Made by a program: the position numbers and the translations under genes | Part shown: positions 9,617 to 17,775 of the stretch, piece after piece | Layout of the letters: each line of letters opens with the position of its first letter | How positions within the stretch are numbered: position 1 is the stretch's first letter | Notes under the pieces: generated by a model | What the model was told of the DNA's origin: nothing | The model's input: the letters and a program-made list of their open reading frames with translations, nothing else | Databases searched by the model: none | NCBI RefSeq assembly: GCF_038433465.1 | Contig: NZ_JAESVF010000003.1 | Span: forward strand, 203,860-267,859 | DNA from: Galbibacter sp038433465 | Lineage (GTDB): Bacteria > Bacteroidota > Bacteroidia > Flavobacteriales > Flavobacteriaceae | DNA: 64,000 nucleotides | Reading direction: 5' to 3'

Positions 9617-9789
9617 TTTTCATTTTTGTCTTGACACAAAAACGAAACAAAAAAGTCAAGACTGATTCAAAAAGTATAAGAAAATCTACGGAAACAACTA
9701 CCACAGATAAAAAGAACTCGCTACGCTCAAACAGCTTTTTATCTATACCCCTACTGCTTCCTTGATTTTCAACATTTTTTAAATAGGTC
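9617..9789 (+). repeat. Family B structured intergenic repeat, copy B1
   Basis: First of three copies of a ~175-bp element (others at 37523-37697 and 44551-44725). It opens with GTCTTGAC and GTCAAGAC as perfect inverted arms around an 18-base A-rich loop. It then holds AGATAAAAAG and CTTTTTATCT as perfect 10-base arms around a conserved 20-base centre. An outer, partly complementary pair flanks that hairpin. B1 lies in the divergent gap between the DUF1684 lipoprotein and the MFS gene, so it is not simply a 3'-end terminator. A 72-residue reverse frame inside it is an artefact of the repeat. Confidence 0.9.
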
Positions 9790-9881
9790 ATCCTTCAGAA
9801 AATGTTAATTCTAACACTATAATTCAACTAAAAATAAATTCTTTTTAAAAACAAAAATACAACTTAAACCTTTTTTAAGTA

Positions 9882-9889
9882 GCTTTGTT
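9882..9889 (+). promoter_or_regulatory. -7 promoter element of the leader/MFS transcript
   Basis: TAGCTTTG fits TAnnTTTG and lies 16 bases before the leader ORF. No second match was found between the terminator at 10003-10030 and the transporter start, so the transporter is probably transcribed from here. Confidence 0.6.
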
Positions 9890-9905
9890 GTAAATAGAAA
9901 ACAAA

Positions 9906-9983
9906 ATGACACGTTTAATTTCATCATATAAAAACACATGTGTGTATACGCTGCTGCAAAGTTGGCGCTTTTATATGTTGTAA
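9906..9983 (+). CDS. Putative 25-residue leader peptide
   Basis: A short ATG-initiated frame encodes 25 residues starting MTRLISSYKN and ending QSWRFYML. It lies 16 bases after a promoter-like element and is followed 19 bases later by a perfect terminator hairpin, with the MFS transporter immediately beyond. This promoter-leader-terminator-gene order is the standard layout of transcription attenuation. The bases 9958-9964 (AAAGTTG, within the leader) can pair with 9990-9996 (CAACTTT), so ribosome position on the leader could change folding ahead of the terminator. No codon run for a single amino acid is obvious. Function is inference. Confidence 0.45.
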   Translation: MTRLISSYKNTCVYTLLQSWRFYML

Positions 9984-10002
9984 TTTAAACAACTTTATAT
10001 AC

Positions 10003-10030
10003 AAGCCCGACGCACAAAAACGTCGGGCTT
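10003..10030 (+). terminator. Strong Rho-independent terminator upstream of the MFS gene (attenuator candidate)
   Basis: Arms AAGCCCGACG and CGTCGGGCTT form a perfect 10-bp stem with an 8-base loop, followed by a T-rich run. It lies between a promoter plus leader ORF and the start of the transporter at 10061, not at the end of a normal gene. Confidence 0.85.
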
Positions 10031-10060
10031 TTTTATTCCTATCAAACAAAAATTAAACCA

Positions 10061-11263
10061 GTGAAAAAACTTTATTTAAGCTACATTTCGTCTTTCCAAG
10101 GACTCTCTAGAGAGGTTTGGTGGCTCGCATTAATTACACTAATAAACCGTGCTGGCACCATGGTTATCCCATTTTTATCGTTGTACCTCACACAAAATTT
10201 AAACTTCAATCTTGCAGATGTAGGGTGGATTATGACATCTTTTGGGTTGGGCTCGGTAGTAGGTTCATGGATTGGTGGAAAATTAACCGACAGAATTGGC
10301 TACTATAAAATTATGGTGTTTAGCTTATTGGCTTCGGCACTCAGTTTTATTTCGCTTCAATTTTTAGATACTTTTTGGAGCATTTGCATTGGTATTTTTA
10401 TGGTGATGCTCGTTGCCGATATGTTTCGTCCCGCAGTATTTGTGGCGTTAAGCGCCTATAGTAAACCCGAAAATAAAACGCGTTCTATCACCCTTATTCG
10501 TTTGGCCATAAACTTAGGATTTTCGGCTGGACCCGCTTTGGGCGGACTTATCATTACAAAACTAAGTTATGACGGTTTGTTTTGGGTAGATGGTATTACT
10601 TGTTTTTTTGCAGGCCTTTTATTGCTGAAAGTTTTAAACCCTAAACGTTCTAAGGTTTTAGATGAAGTAAAAAATGAAGCTCCAGAGTCGGCTTACACTG
10701 ATGGTCCTTACTGGGTGTTTTTTATATCCATGATTTTGTTCGGATTTATTTTCTTGCAATATTTCTCAACAATGCCACTATTTTACAAAAATGTTTTTAC
10801 ACTAACAGAAGACGAAATTGGGTTACTTTTAGGCTTTAATGGCTTTTTAATTTTTTTATTTGAAATGCCTTTGGTGCAATTTTTTGAAAAGAAAAAAGTA
10901 ACAAATCTGACAGTTGTCATGATTGGTTTTGCACTTACTTTTTTAAGTTTTTTTATGCTGAATATTTCAACTTGGATTGGTATGCTTATCATCGGAATGA
11001 TATTGATGAGTTTCGGTGAGATGTTGGTTTTCCCTTTTTCAAATGCGTTTGCTTTGAATCGGTCAAAACGTGGTAACCAAGGCGAATACTTGGCAATGTA
11101 CAGTATTGCTTTTTCGGTTTCACATATTTTCGGACACAACTCTGGGTTCCATTTAATTGAAGCGCATGGCTTTAATTATACTTGGTGGATTATGATTTTC
11201 TTAGGCGTAATTGGCTTTTTATTGCTTCTGTTTTTAAGTCGAAAACTGAATAGAGTTACTTAG
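10061..11263 (+). CDS. MFS transporter
   Basis: A 400-residue major facilitator superfamily permease with 12 predicted membrane helices. The loop between helices 2 and 3 carries the family motif GGKLTDRIGYYK near residue 70. Overall similarity is to drug/metabolite exporters of the MdtH/YdeE type, but the substrate is unknown. The start is GTG at 10061. The putative attenuator upstream suggests expression is induced by something that affects translation, which would suit an efflux pump. That is inference. Confidence 0.88.
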   Translation: MKKLYLSYISSFQGLSREVWWLALITLINRAGTMVIPFLSLYLTQNLNFNLADVGWIMTSFGLGSVVGSWIGGKLTDRIGYYKIMVFSLLASALSFISLQFLDTFWSICIGIFMVMLVADMFRPAVFVALSAYSKPENKTRSITLIRLAINLGFSAGPALGGLIITKLSYDGLFWVDGITCFFAGLLLLKVLNPKRSKVLDEVKNEAPESAYTDGPYWVFFISMILFGFIFLQYFSTMPLFYKNVFTLTEDEIGLLLGFNGFLIFLFEMPLVQFFEKKKVTNLTVVMIGFALTFLSFFMLNISTWIGMLIIGMILMSFGEMLVFPFSNAFALNRSKRGNQGEYLAMYSIAFSVSHIFGHNSGFHLIEAHGFNYTWWIMIFLGVIGFLLLLFLSRKLNRVT

Positions 11264-11312
11264 TTTAGAATTATTGATATTTTCATTTAACAAAAGTTAA
11301 ATTTAAAAAAAA

Positions 11313-11343
11313 GGTTAGGATTGAAAAACACTCAAGCCTAGCC
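11313..11343. terminator. Terminator between convergent MFS and methyltransferase genes
   Basis: Arms GGTTAGG and CCTAGCC pair with one wobble around an A-rich loop. There is an A run on the left and T-rich sequence on the right, so it can act in both directions. Confidence 0.7.
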
Positions 11344-11371
11344 TTTTGTTATTTAAAATACTGTTGAAATA

Positions 11372-12115
11372 TCAGGTAATCTTTGGTCTTCCAATTCTAT
11401 AAAAAATTGGAAAATGTAAATCAAATGTCTGTCGATTTGGAAAAGCATCTATAAAATCATCTACAGGATTTATTTGCTTTTCAGTTCTGTACTTTTTTAC
11501 AGCCGACCAACTTTCTAAATAGCCTTTTAAATGCGATTTAGACCAATGAACTTTAATTGTATAATTAGCTTCCAATTGAACTTCATCAAACGGAAAATCA
11601 ATATTTTGATAAGCTTCATCAATGTAAATTCGTTCTTTATCCCAATATTGATAAATGGTGTTGTTATAAAAAGCATCCATCTTTTCATTAAATAAATCAT
11701 CACCTTTTATAAGTCCGTATCCAAAAATAGCAATAATGCCTCCAGGTTTTAATATTCTGTTTACTTCAGCAAAAAAAGCATCAAAATCAAACCAATGAAA
11801 AGCCTGTCCAACAGTAATTAAATCGAAGTATTCATCAAAAAATGGGGTTTTCTCAGCTCGCGACACTTGGTAGTGAACATTAGGTGCCTGGGTTGCATTT
11901 TTCAACTGGTTTTCACTAATATCTATCGCTTGAACTTGATTGAACAACTCACTTAACAGCACCGCAACTTGTCCGTTTCCAGTTCCAATATCCAAAGCCG
12001 ATTTTCTGTAATGTAAATGCTGACAAATATCGTTTATAAATTCCTTCGGAAAAGTAGGTCTAAACGTTGCATACTTATCCGATTCTGTAGAAAAATTATC
12101 AATGGCTGTTTTCAT
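11372..12115 (-). CDS. Class I SAM-dependent methyltransferase
   Basis: A 247-residue soluble enzyme with the Rossmann SAM-binding motif LDIGTGNGQVA near residue 40, an acidic loop AIDISENQL, and a GQAFHWFDF segment typical of the Methyltransf_11 group. The substrate (small molecule or lipid) cannot be predicted. The gene is alone between a convergent MFS gene and repeat copy A1. Confidence 0.85.
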   Translation of the reverse strand: MKTAIDNFSTESDKYATFRPTFPKEFINDICQHLHYRKSALDIGTGNGQVAVLLSELFNQVQAIDISENQLKNATQAPNVHYQVSRAEKTPFFDEYFDLITVGQAFHWFDFDAFFAEVNRILKPGGIIAIFGYGLIKGDDLFNEKMDAFYNNTIYQYWDKERIYIDEAYQNIDFPFDEVQLEANYTIKVHWSKSHLKGYLESWSAVKKYRTEKQINPVDDFIDAFPNRQTFDLHFPIFYRIGRPKIT

Positions 12116-12160
12116 TCAAAAAATGTATTTGTATTGGTGTTTTTTTTAAAAGCATTTTGA

Positions 12161-12319
12161 ATATCCGTAATGTATCATACCAAGAGATTAAAATGTCAGG
12201 TGAGCCTGCCTTTGTCGGCAGACAGGCGTAGTCGAGACCCTATTTAAAGATGCTAAGCAAAATAACCTCTCGACTACGCTCGAGGTGACAGTACATTATG
12301 ATAGATTGCTGACAGTCAT
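12161..12319 (+). repeat. Family A palindromic intergenic repeat, copy A1
   Basis: Imperfect inverted repeat of about 158 bp. The ends TCCGTAATGTATCATA and TATGATAGATTGCTGA are nearly complementary. Inner arms GTAGTCGAGA and TCTCGACTAC are complementary, as are TGTCAGGTGAG and CTCGAGGTGACA in large part. It contains the 22-bp palindromic insert at about 12204-12227. It fills the gap between the methyltransferase start and the 3' end of the esterase gene. Related copies: 15492-15629, 17586-17743, 33372-33527 and degenerate 41075-41176. Confidence 0.9.
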
Positions 12320-12331
12320 AAAAAGTACAAA

Positions 12332-13711
12332 TCAATACATTGTTTTCAACCCATACGTTTCTAAAACCTCATTATATTCTGGCTGAATTCTCAATAAAGA
12401 AATTCCCTCTTGTGCATTCAATCGCTCTGTGTCTTTAAAACCTGTATCCAATAATTTTTCCAGATAAAACAATGCCATTCCGTACTCGCCCTTTTGAACA
12501 GTAAATTTTAAAATTTTCAGGTATGGGTCTGGATTTTCTGGAGTTATAAATGTTTTAAAGATATTAATATACAACAAATTATCGATTTGTAATTTCTCAT
12601 CGTAAGAGGTTCCCAATTCCGTAGAAATAATGTCTAAAAAGTTAAGCAAGCGTTTTCCCATTTTCTGTTTTTCAATAACAGTTGCATTTACATAATCTTT
12701 TTTGATGGTTTTTATTTCTTTCTCCCAATATCCCAAAGATTCTAATTCTCCTGAAGCCACATCCTGCGGAAGATAATTTAGATAATCGCTATAAAAGCTA
12801 GGTTCTACTTGGTCGATTTCGTACATCGAAGCACGTTGCGTTCGAAACTCCTTGGTATTTTTCACCTCTTTTTGAAGTGTCTTTAACGTATCGTTTTCAA
12901 CATAAAAACGATAATCTTGCTTCAATTCATCCAAATCGTTGTATGCTTTGTACGACTCCCCCAACTGAACTAAACTTTTGTTGTAAGCCAAATCTTCCGC
13001 AAAAAACTCAGCAATTTTGGTTTCATTTTTTGGAAGCACGTTGCGCGTCATCGCTTTTAATGCAAGGGTACGCACCGCTTTGTTTACATATTGCTCCGAG
13101 GGCCAAGTGTGACCTCCAGGAAAAACAATTAATTCGGAATCAAACTTTAATTTATCCAAATAGACTTTGGCGCTTTGCATTTCTCGGTAATTAAAATCTT
13201 CATCGCCCACCAAGCCAACATACATAAAATCATTTTCCTTGGGCATAAAATTATCGGTATTTGCAAAAGAAGCACCACAAACTATAACGCCTTTTATTTT
13301 ATTAGAAATTACTGCAATTGCAGATGCCAAGCGCGCTCCGCCAGAAAACCCTCCTAAGAACAAGGCGTTTGTATCAACCGAATGATTTTCAATAACATCT
13401 TCATAAAAAGCCCGAGCTATGTTCAAGCTTTCTTGATAAGTGCCGTTCTTAACATTATTGGAACACGCCACTATAAATCCGTATTTTTCAGACGCTTCCT
13501 TAAAACGATTTACAGCCATCGCTCCCCTCCCCGATGGATCGAAAAGCATGATAATAGGCCATTTTTTTTCTGCGGAATAATAACTCGGCACATACAGCGC
13601 GTATGAGCCTCGATTGTATTTAATCTGAATTGAATCTGTTATGGTTCCAGGAGTTGGTTGTTGCGAAAAACCAAATGTGCTAATAAAAAATAAAAGTAGT
13701 AGTTTTTTCAT
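12332..13711 (-). CDS. Secreted alpha/beta-hydrolase (esterase-like) with long C-terminal region
   Basis: A 459-residue exported protein with a signal peptide ending near GFSQQ. The N-terminal half is an alpha/beta-hydrolase of the dienelactone hydrolase/PHB-depolymerase type. It has an oxyanion segment MLFDPSGRG, nucleophile elbow GGFSGGARL near residue 140, acid candidate GDEDFN and histidine in FPGGHTWP. The C-terminal ~230 residues are helical, resemble no domain I recognise, and end in a segment that may be TPR-like. Substrate unknown. It is probably periplasmic or on the cell surface. Confidence 0.8.
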   Translation of the reverse strand: MKKLLLLFFISTFGFSQQPTPGTITDSIQIKYNRGSYALYVPSYYSAEKKWPIIMLFDPSGRGAMAVNRFKEASEKYGFIVACSNNVKNGTYQESLNIARAFYEDVIENHSVDTNALFLGGFSGGARLASAIAVISNKIKGVIVCGASFANTDNFMPKENDFMYVGLVGDEDFNYREMQSAKVYLDKLKFDSELIVFPGGHTWPSEQYVNKAVRTLALKAMTRNVLPKNETKIAEFFAEDLAYNKSLVQLGESYKAYNDLDELKQDYRFYVENDTLKTLQKEVKNTKEFRTQRASMYEIDQVEPSFYSDYLNYLPQDVASGELESLGYWEKEIKTIKKDYVNATVIEKQKMGKRLLNFLDIISTELGTSYDEKLQIDNLLYINIFKTFITPENPDPYLKILKFTVQKGEYGMALFYLEKLLDTGFKDTERLNAQEGISLLRIQPEYNEVLETYGLKTMY

Positions 13712-13806
13712 ATAAAATGGTACCTCAAAAATTTAGCCAAAAGCTGTTTTAAAAGTATTGAAAAAAATAGATTCTAAAAGAATGCTTGGAAATTCTTTTA
13801 ATAAAA

Positions 13807-13814
13807 TATCTTTG
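13807..13814 (+). promoter_or_regulatory. -7 promoter element of the DUF1543 gene
   Basis: TATCTTTG fits TAnnTTTG, with TTGG about 17 bases upstream as a candidate -33 element. It lies inside the longer reading frame opening at 13758 and so supports the later start at 13842. Confidence 0.65.
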
Positions 13815-13841
13815 TATCGCTGTAAAATCAAACAAACAGAC

Positions 13842-14405
13842 ATGGATAAAAAGCTTTTTATGGTGATGATTGGTTGCAAACCAGAAGGTAGATTTACCGA
13901 GCAACACGATATTTTTTTTGGAATTGGAACTTCATTAAAAGAACTGGTACCACAAATAAATGCTTTTTGGCCTGAAGCAAAAGGGCAAATTCATATCGAT
14001 GCTTGGAGAGAAGTTACCATGGTTGATGGTTTTGAAATTTCTATTGCTGAAAGAAAAGAAACTGTGCAAAACGACGCACAATTGTTTTTTATCAATCTTG
14101 GTGGCTACAAGGAAAATGAATTTGAAGAATATCATTATAAAATTTTGGCGGTTGCACCTACCAAAACCGAAGCTATTAAAAAATCAAAAGCTACTACTTT
14201 TTATAAACACTGCGGATTTAAAGGAGCCGAGTCGCACATCGATGATAAATACGGTATCGATGTAGACGACATTTATAATATTGAAGAAATGCTTCCTGCT
14301 GTTTACAAAGAGAAATACCAATTGGTGTATACGCAAAACAGCAAACTACCAGAAGACAAACAGCATATTGGATATTTAAAAATCGCTAAATTATTGAAAG
14401 AATAA
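13842..14405 (+). CDS. DUF1543 domain protein
   Basis: A soluble protein of 187 residues beginning MDKKLFMVMIGCKPEGR. It matches the DUF1543 family (N-terminal M-x-GCKP...TEQHD motif and HIDAWRE further on), whose function is unknown. Two similar segments (about 45-80 and 100-150, HIDAWRE and HIDDKYGID) suggest an internal duplication. The frame is open 28 codons further upstream, but a promoter element lies in that stretch, so the ATG at 13842 is preferred. Confidence 0.8.
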   Translation: MDKKLFMVMIGCKPEGRFTEQHDIFFGIGTSLKELVPQINAFWPEAKGQIHIDAWREVTMVDGFEISIAERKETVQNDAQLFFINLGGYKENEFEEYHYKILAVAPTKTEAIKKSKATTFYKHCGFKGAESHIDDKYGIDVDDIYNIEEMLPAVYKEKYQLVYTQNSKLPEDKQHIGYLKIAKLLKE

Positions 14406-14416
14406 ACAACTTAAGC

Positions 14417-14860
14417 CTACCTATTTTTCCCAATAGGATTGTTTTCAACAACGTTAGACAATACAATTGAAGTTCGCACTTCTCCGTAGGTAATCAATTT
14501 ATCAATAAATTCTTCCAAGTGAAATTGGTCGTATAATACAACCTCCATCACTAGGTTTTCATTCCCTGTTATTCGGTAGCAATTAAGCACCTCTTTATAG
14601 GTTTTTACTTGCTCCAAAAATGGTTTTAATTTCCCCATAAAAGCGCGTAAAGTCACAAATGCCTTTAGTTGATAGCCTGCTTGGATGTGGTCAATCTCCG
14701 CTCTGTATCCGTGAATCACACCAAGATCTTCCAATTTTTTTATTCGCTCGGCTACTGCTGGCGATGAAAGTCCTACTTTCCTCCCAATTTCCGCATTGGT
14801 AAACCGAGCATTCTGTTGCAACAGTTTTAAAATCGACCAATTTAAGTTATCTATATTCAT
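14417..14860 (-). CDS. Lrp/AsnC family transcriptional regulator
   Basis: A 147-residue feast/famine regulator. The N-terminal winged helix-turn-helix (about 5-55) contains NAEIGRKVGLSSPAVAERIK. A C-terminal RAM/AsnC ligand-binding domain (about 65-140) contains YRITGNENLVMEV. Such proteins bind amino acids and form octamers. The targets here are unknown. It is convergent with the DUF1543 gene. Confidence 0.93.
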   Translation of the reverse strand: MNIDNLNWSILKLLQQNARFTNAEIGRKVGLSSPAVAERIKKLEDLGVIHGYRAEIDHIQAGYQLKAFVTLRAFMGKLKPFLEQVKTYKEVLNCYRITGNENLVMEVVLYDQFHLEEFIDKLITYGEVRTSIVLSNVVENNPIGKNR

Positions 14861-15035
14861 GTATATATTCGCTAGTTTATAGACTTATCATCAGAAAAAC
14901 ACAAAAGTCTAGTGATTTACTATACTAAAACTTATTTCTTTAATTATTAAAAAATAATAAAGCAAAATACTTAATAATTAATGTAAAATACAATTTTAAG
15001 TTTAAATATTAAATCTAACTTATTTTGTTCCTCAG

Positions 15036-15043
15036 TAAATTTG
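15036..15043 (+). promoter_or_regulatory. -7 promoter element of the basic orphan gene at 15056
   Basis: TAAATTTG fits TAnnTTTG and overlaps the upstream TTG codon at 15041, arguing that translation begins at the ATG pair at 15056/15059. Confidence 0.55.
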
Positions 15044-15055
15044 TACAAACAAGCA

Positions 15056-15484
15056 ATGATGAAGAAAAACTACACTCGCTATAGCTATCGAAGGCGTAAT
15101 GTAACCAAATTACCGGTTTACAAGAAGGCGCTTTATATCTTTAAGCTAAGTAGGCAAATTGTCGAGTATTTAAGAGGAGACAAATCGGTTTTAGCGATGT
15201 ATAATTCGGAACATGCTTGCGACCAATTTTCCGACAAGCTCGTAATGGCTTCTTTAGGGCTTGCGCCAAAAATTGCAATGGCAGAAACCTCTCCAGATTT
15301 ATCGATAAAAATGGCATCGGTTTCATCGCTTCAGCATACAACTTCTGCATTATTACATTATTGTGAAAACTTAGAAATTAGCCACGGGCAAGGGAAAGAG
15401 TTTTTACACCTTTTACGTAAAGAGGTTAAAAAGTTTGGACATTTGCAAAGTAAATGGGCTTTGAGTGTTTGCCACAGTAATTAA
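15056..15484 (+). CDS. Hypothetical helical, basic protein
   Basis: A 142-residue protein with a strongly basic N terminus (KKNYTRYSYRRRNVTK) and a mostly helical body. The segment LPVYKKALYIFKLSRQIVEYL recalls the first helix of four-helix-bundle (23S intervening-sequence/avd-like) proteins, but I do not claim membership. No signal peptide or membrane helix is seen. The start is set at the first of two ATG codons because a promoter element lies just before them. Function unknown. Confidence 0.65.
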   Translation: MMKKNYTRYSYRRRNVTKLPVYKKALYIFKLSRQIVEYLRGDKSVLAMYNSEHACDQFSDKLVMASLGLAPKIAMAETSPDLSIKMASVSSLQHTTSALLHYCENLEISHGQGKEFLHLLRKEVKKFGHLQSKWALSVCHSN

Positions 15485-15491
15485 TTTTAAC

Positions 15492-15629
15492 ATCCATAAT
15501 GTATCATACAAATATTTAAATGTCAGGTCGAGCGTAGTCGAGACCACAACTATTTAATGGTGTTTAGCCAAATAGCCTCTCGACTCCGCTCGAGGTGACA
15601 GTGCATTATGATAGATTACAGACAATCAT
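15492..15629 (+). repeat. Family A palindromic repeat, copy A2 (lacks the 22-bp insert)
   Basis: Shortest copy of the family, about 138 bp. TGTCAGGTCGAG runs straight into CGTAGTCGAGA, so the 22-bp palindrome present in A1, A3 and A4 is absent. The ends and the arms CGAGACC / CCTCTCG and TGTCAGGTCGAG / CTCGAGGTGACA are kept. It lies between the basic orphan and the ABC-F gene. Confidence 0.9.
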
Positions 15630-15682
15630 AATAATTAAATATACTTCGCATTAAAATGCTTTAATTTGCAAAAAATATTTTT

Positions 15683-17548
15683 GTGAATTACTTATCAGTA
15701 GAAAATATAGCCAAAGCTTACGGAGAGCGCGTTTTGTTTGAAGACATTTCCTTCGGAATAAACAAAGACCAAAAAATTGCATTCATTGCTAAAAATGGTA
15801 CTGGAAAAACTTCCATGCTCAACATCATTACCGGAAAAGATATTCCCGATGCCGGACAAGTGGTTTCAAGAAACGGAATTCGAATTTCGTTTTTGTCGCA
15901 AGAACCAGAACTCAATCCCGATTTAACTATTGAGGAAACTATTTTTGCTTCTGATAATAATGTTTTAAAAACCATTCAGAATTACGAAAAAGCACTCGAA
16001 AATCCAGATGATACGGAAGCTTATCAAAAAGCATTCGAACAAATGGAAATTAAAAATGCTTGGGATTTTGAAACGCAATACAAGCAAATTTTATTTCAGT
16101 TAAAGCTCGATACACTACACGTAAAAGTAAGCAAGCTTTCTGGAGGTCAAAAAAAGCGTTTGGCATTGGCTACAATTCTACTAAACACCCCCGATTTACT
16201 TATTCTAGATGAGCCTACCAACCACCTCGATTTAGAAATGATTGAATGGCTAGAACAATACTTTGCCAAAGAAAACATTACACTTTTTATGGTTACACAC
16301 GACCGCTATTTCTTGGAGCGTGTTTGTAACGAAATTATAGAATTAGACCAAGGTAAAATATACCAATACAAAGGGAATTACTCGTATTATTTAGAGAAAA
16401 AAGAAGCGCGTATCCAAGCAGAACAGGCCTCTGTAGACAAGGCAAAAAACCTTTTTACAAAAGAATTGGATTGGATGCGTAGGCAACCAAAAGCGCGTAC
16501 CACAAAATCTAAATCGCGTATCGACGATTTTTACAAAATCAAGGAAAAAGCGCACCAACGTCGAAAAGACCATAAAGTGCAACTCGAAATAAACATGGAA
16601 CGCCTTGGGAGTAAAATTGTAGAATTTCACAAAGTCTCAAAAAGCTTCCAAGAAAAAGTAATTCTCGACCAATTTGAATATAATTTTCAACGTGGCGAAC
16701 GTGTTGGAATTATCGGGAAAAACGGTACCGGAAAATCTACTTTTTTAAATATTCTTACCGGAAATTTAAAACCCGATGCTGGTAAAGTAATCATCGGAGA
16801 CACCATTAAATTTGGGTATTATACACAAAGCGGTATCAACCCTAAACCAGAACAAAAAGTTATCGATATTATCAAAGCCTTTGGAGAGTTTATTCCGCTT
16901 ACAAAAGGGCGACAAATATCGGCTTCTCAACTTTTGGAACGCTTTTTGTTCGACAGAAAAAAGCAATACGACTATGTTGAAAAACTAAGTGGTGGCGAGT
17001 TAAAACGACTTTATTTGTGTACCGTTTTAATTCAGAATCCAAACTTTTTAATTCTCGATGAGCCTACCAACGATTTGGATATTGTTACCCTCAATGTTTT
17101 AGAAGAATTTTTATTGGATTTCCCAGGATGTTTGCTCGTGGTGTCTCACGACCGCTACTTTATGGATAAAATAGTAGACCACTTATTTGTGTTTCAAGGG
17201 GAAGGAGAAATTGAAGATTTCCCAGGAAATTACACCGATTACAGAGCATACGAAAGTAGCGAACCTGAAAAAGAAGTTAAACCTGCTACTGAAGAAAGCT
17301 CCAAAAAAACTTGGAAGAAAGATGCCAATTCGGCTTTGAGTTACGAAGAGCAAAAAGAGTTTAAACGTCTCGAACGCGACATAAAAAAATTGGAAGAAAA
17401 GAAAAAAGAAGCTGAAGCCGTATTTGCCACAGGAACTTTGGAAGGCGACGAAATAGACAAACAGTCTATTAAGTTACAAGAAATCATGACTGAACTGGAC
17501 GAAAAAACAGAAGCTTGGTTTGAACTTTCCATGAAAATGGAAGGGTAA
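15683..17548 (+). CDS. ABC-F family ATP-binding cassette protein
   Basis: A soluble ATPase of 621 residues with two ABC modules in one chain and no membrane domain. Module 1 has Walker A AKNGTGKTS near residue 40, signature LSGGQKKR and Walker B LLILDEPTNHLD. Module 2 has GKNGTGKST near 350, signature LSGGELKR and LILDEPTNDLD. The P-site linker lies between them, and a Lys/Glu-rich coiled coil forms the C terminus, as in Uup. ABC-F proteins act on ribosomes and some confer antibiotic protection. The Uup-like tail favours a housekeeping role. The start is GTG. Confidence 0.92.
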   Translation: MNYLSVENIAKAYGERVLFEDISFGINKDQKIAFIAKNGTGKTSMLNIITGKDIPDAGQVVSRNGIRISFLSQEPELNPDLTIEETIFASDNNVLKTIQNYEKALENPDDTEAYQKAFEQMEIKNAWDFETQYKQILFQLKLDTLHVKVSKLSGGQKKRLALATILLNTPDLLILDEPTNHLDLEMIEWLEQYFAKENITLFMVTHDRYFLERVCNEIIELDQGKIYQYKGNYSYYLEKKEARIQAEQASVDKAKNLFTKELDWMRRQPKARTTKSKSRIDDFYKIKEKAHQRRKDHKVQLEINMERLGSKIVEFHKVSKSFQEKVILDQFEYNFQRGERVGIIGKNGTGKSTFLNILTGNLKPDAGKVIIGDTIKFGYYTQSGINPKPEQKVIDIIKAFGEFIPLTKGRQISASQLLERFLFDRKKQYDYVEKLSGGELKRLYLCTVLIQNPNFLILDEPTNDLDIVTLNVLEEFLLDFPGCLLVVSHDRYFMDKIVDHLFVFQGEGEIEDFPGNYTDYRAYESSEPEKEVKPATEESSKKTWKKDANSALSYEEQKEFKRLERDIKKLEEKKKEAEAVFATGTLEGDEIDKQSIKLQEIMTELDEKTEAWFELSMKMEG

Positions 17549-17585
17549 TTTTTTATTTAGTGTTCAGTAAAAAAGATAAAATTAA

Positions 17586-17743
17586 ATATCCGTAATATAT
17601 CATACCAAAATTAAAATGTCAGGTCGAGCCTGCCTTTGTTGGCAGACAGGCGTAGTCGAGACACTATTTAAAGCTGTTAAGCCAAATAACCTCTCGACTT
17701 CGCTCGAGGTGACTGTGTATTATGACAGATTGCGGAAAATCAT
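17586..17743 (+). repeat. Family A palindromic repeat, copy A3
   Basis: About 158 bp, with the 22-bp insert at roughly 17629-17650 between GGTCGAG and CGTAGTCGAG. Terminal arms TCCGTAATATATCATA and TATGACAGATTGCGGA are nearly complementary. It ends 32 bases before the start of the decayed methyltransferase homologue. Confidence 0.9.
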
Positions 17744-17775
17744 AAAAATTAAACATTTAAATCGCACTTTATACC

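Noticed and set aside
9573..9791. Reverse frame of 72 residues, and similar frames at 37537-37722 and 44445-44711
   Set aside because: All three are translations of family B repeats. They are not conserved as proteins between copies in orientation or frame end, and they have no promoter of their own.
15683..17548. Antibiotic-resistance ABC-F
   Set aside because: The Uup-like C-terminal coiled coil and housekeeping context favour a general role. Nothing in sequence points to a resistance subclass.
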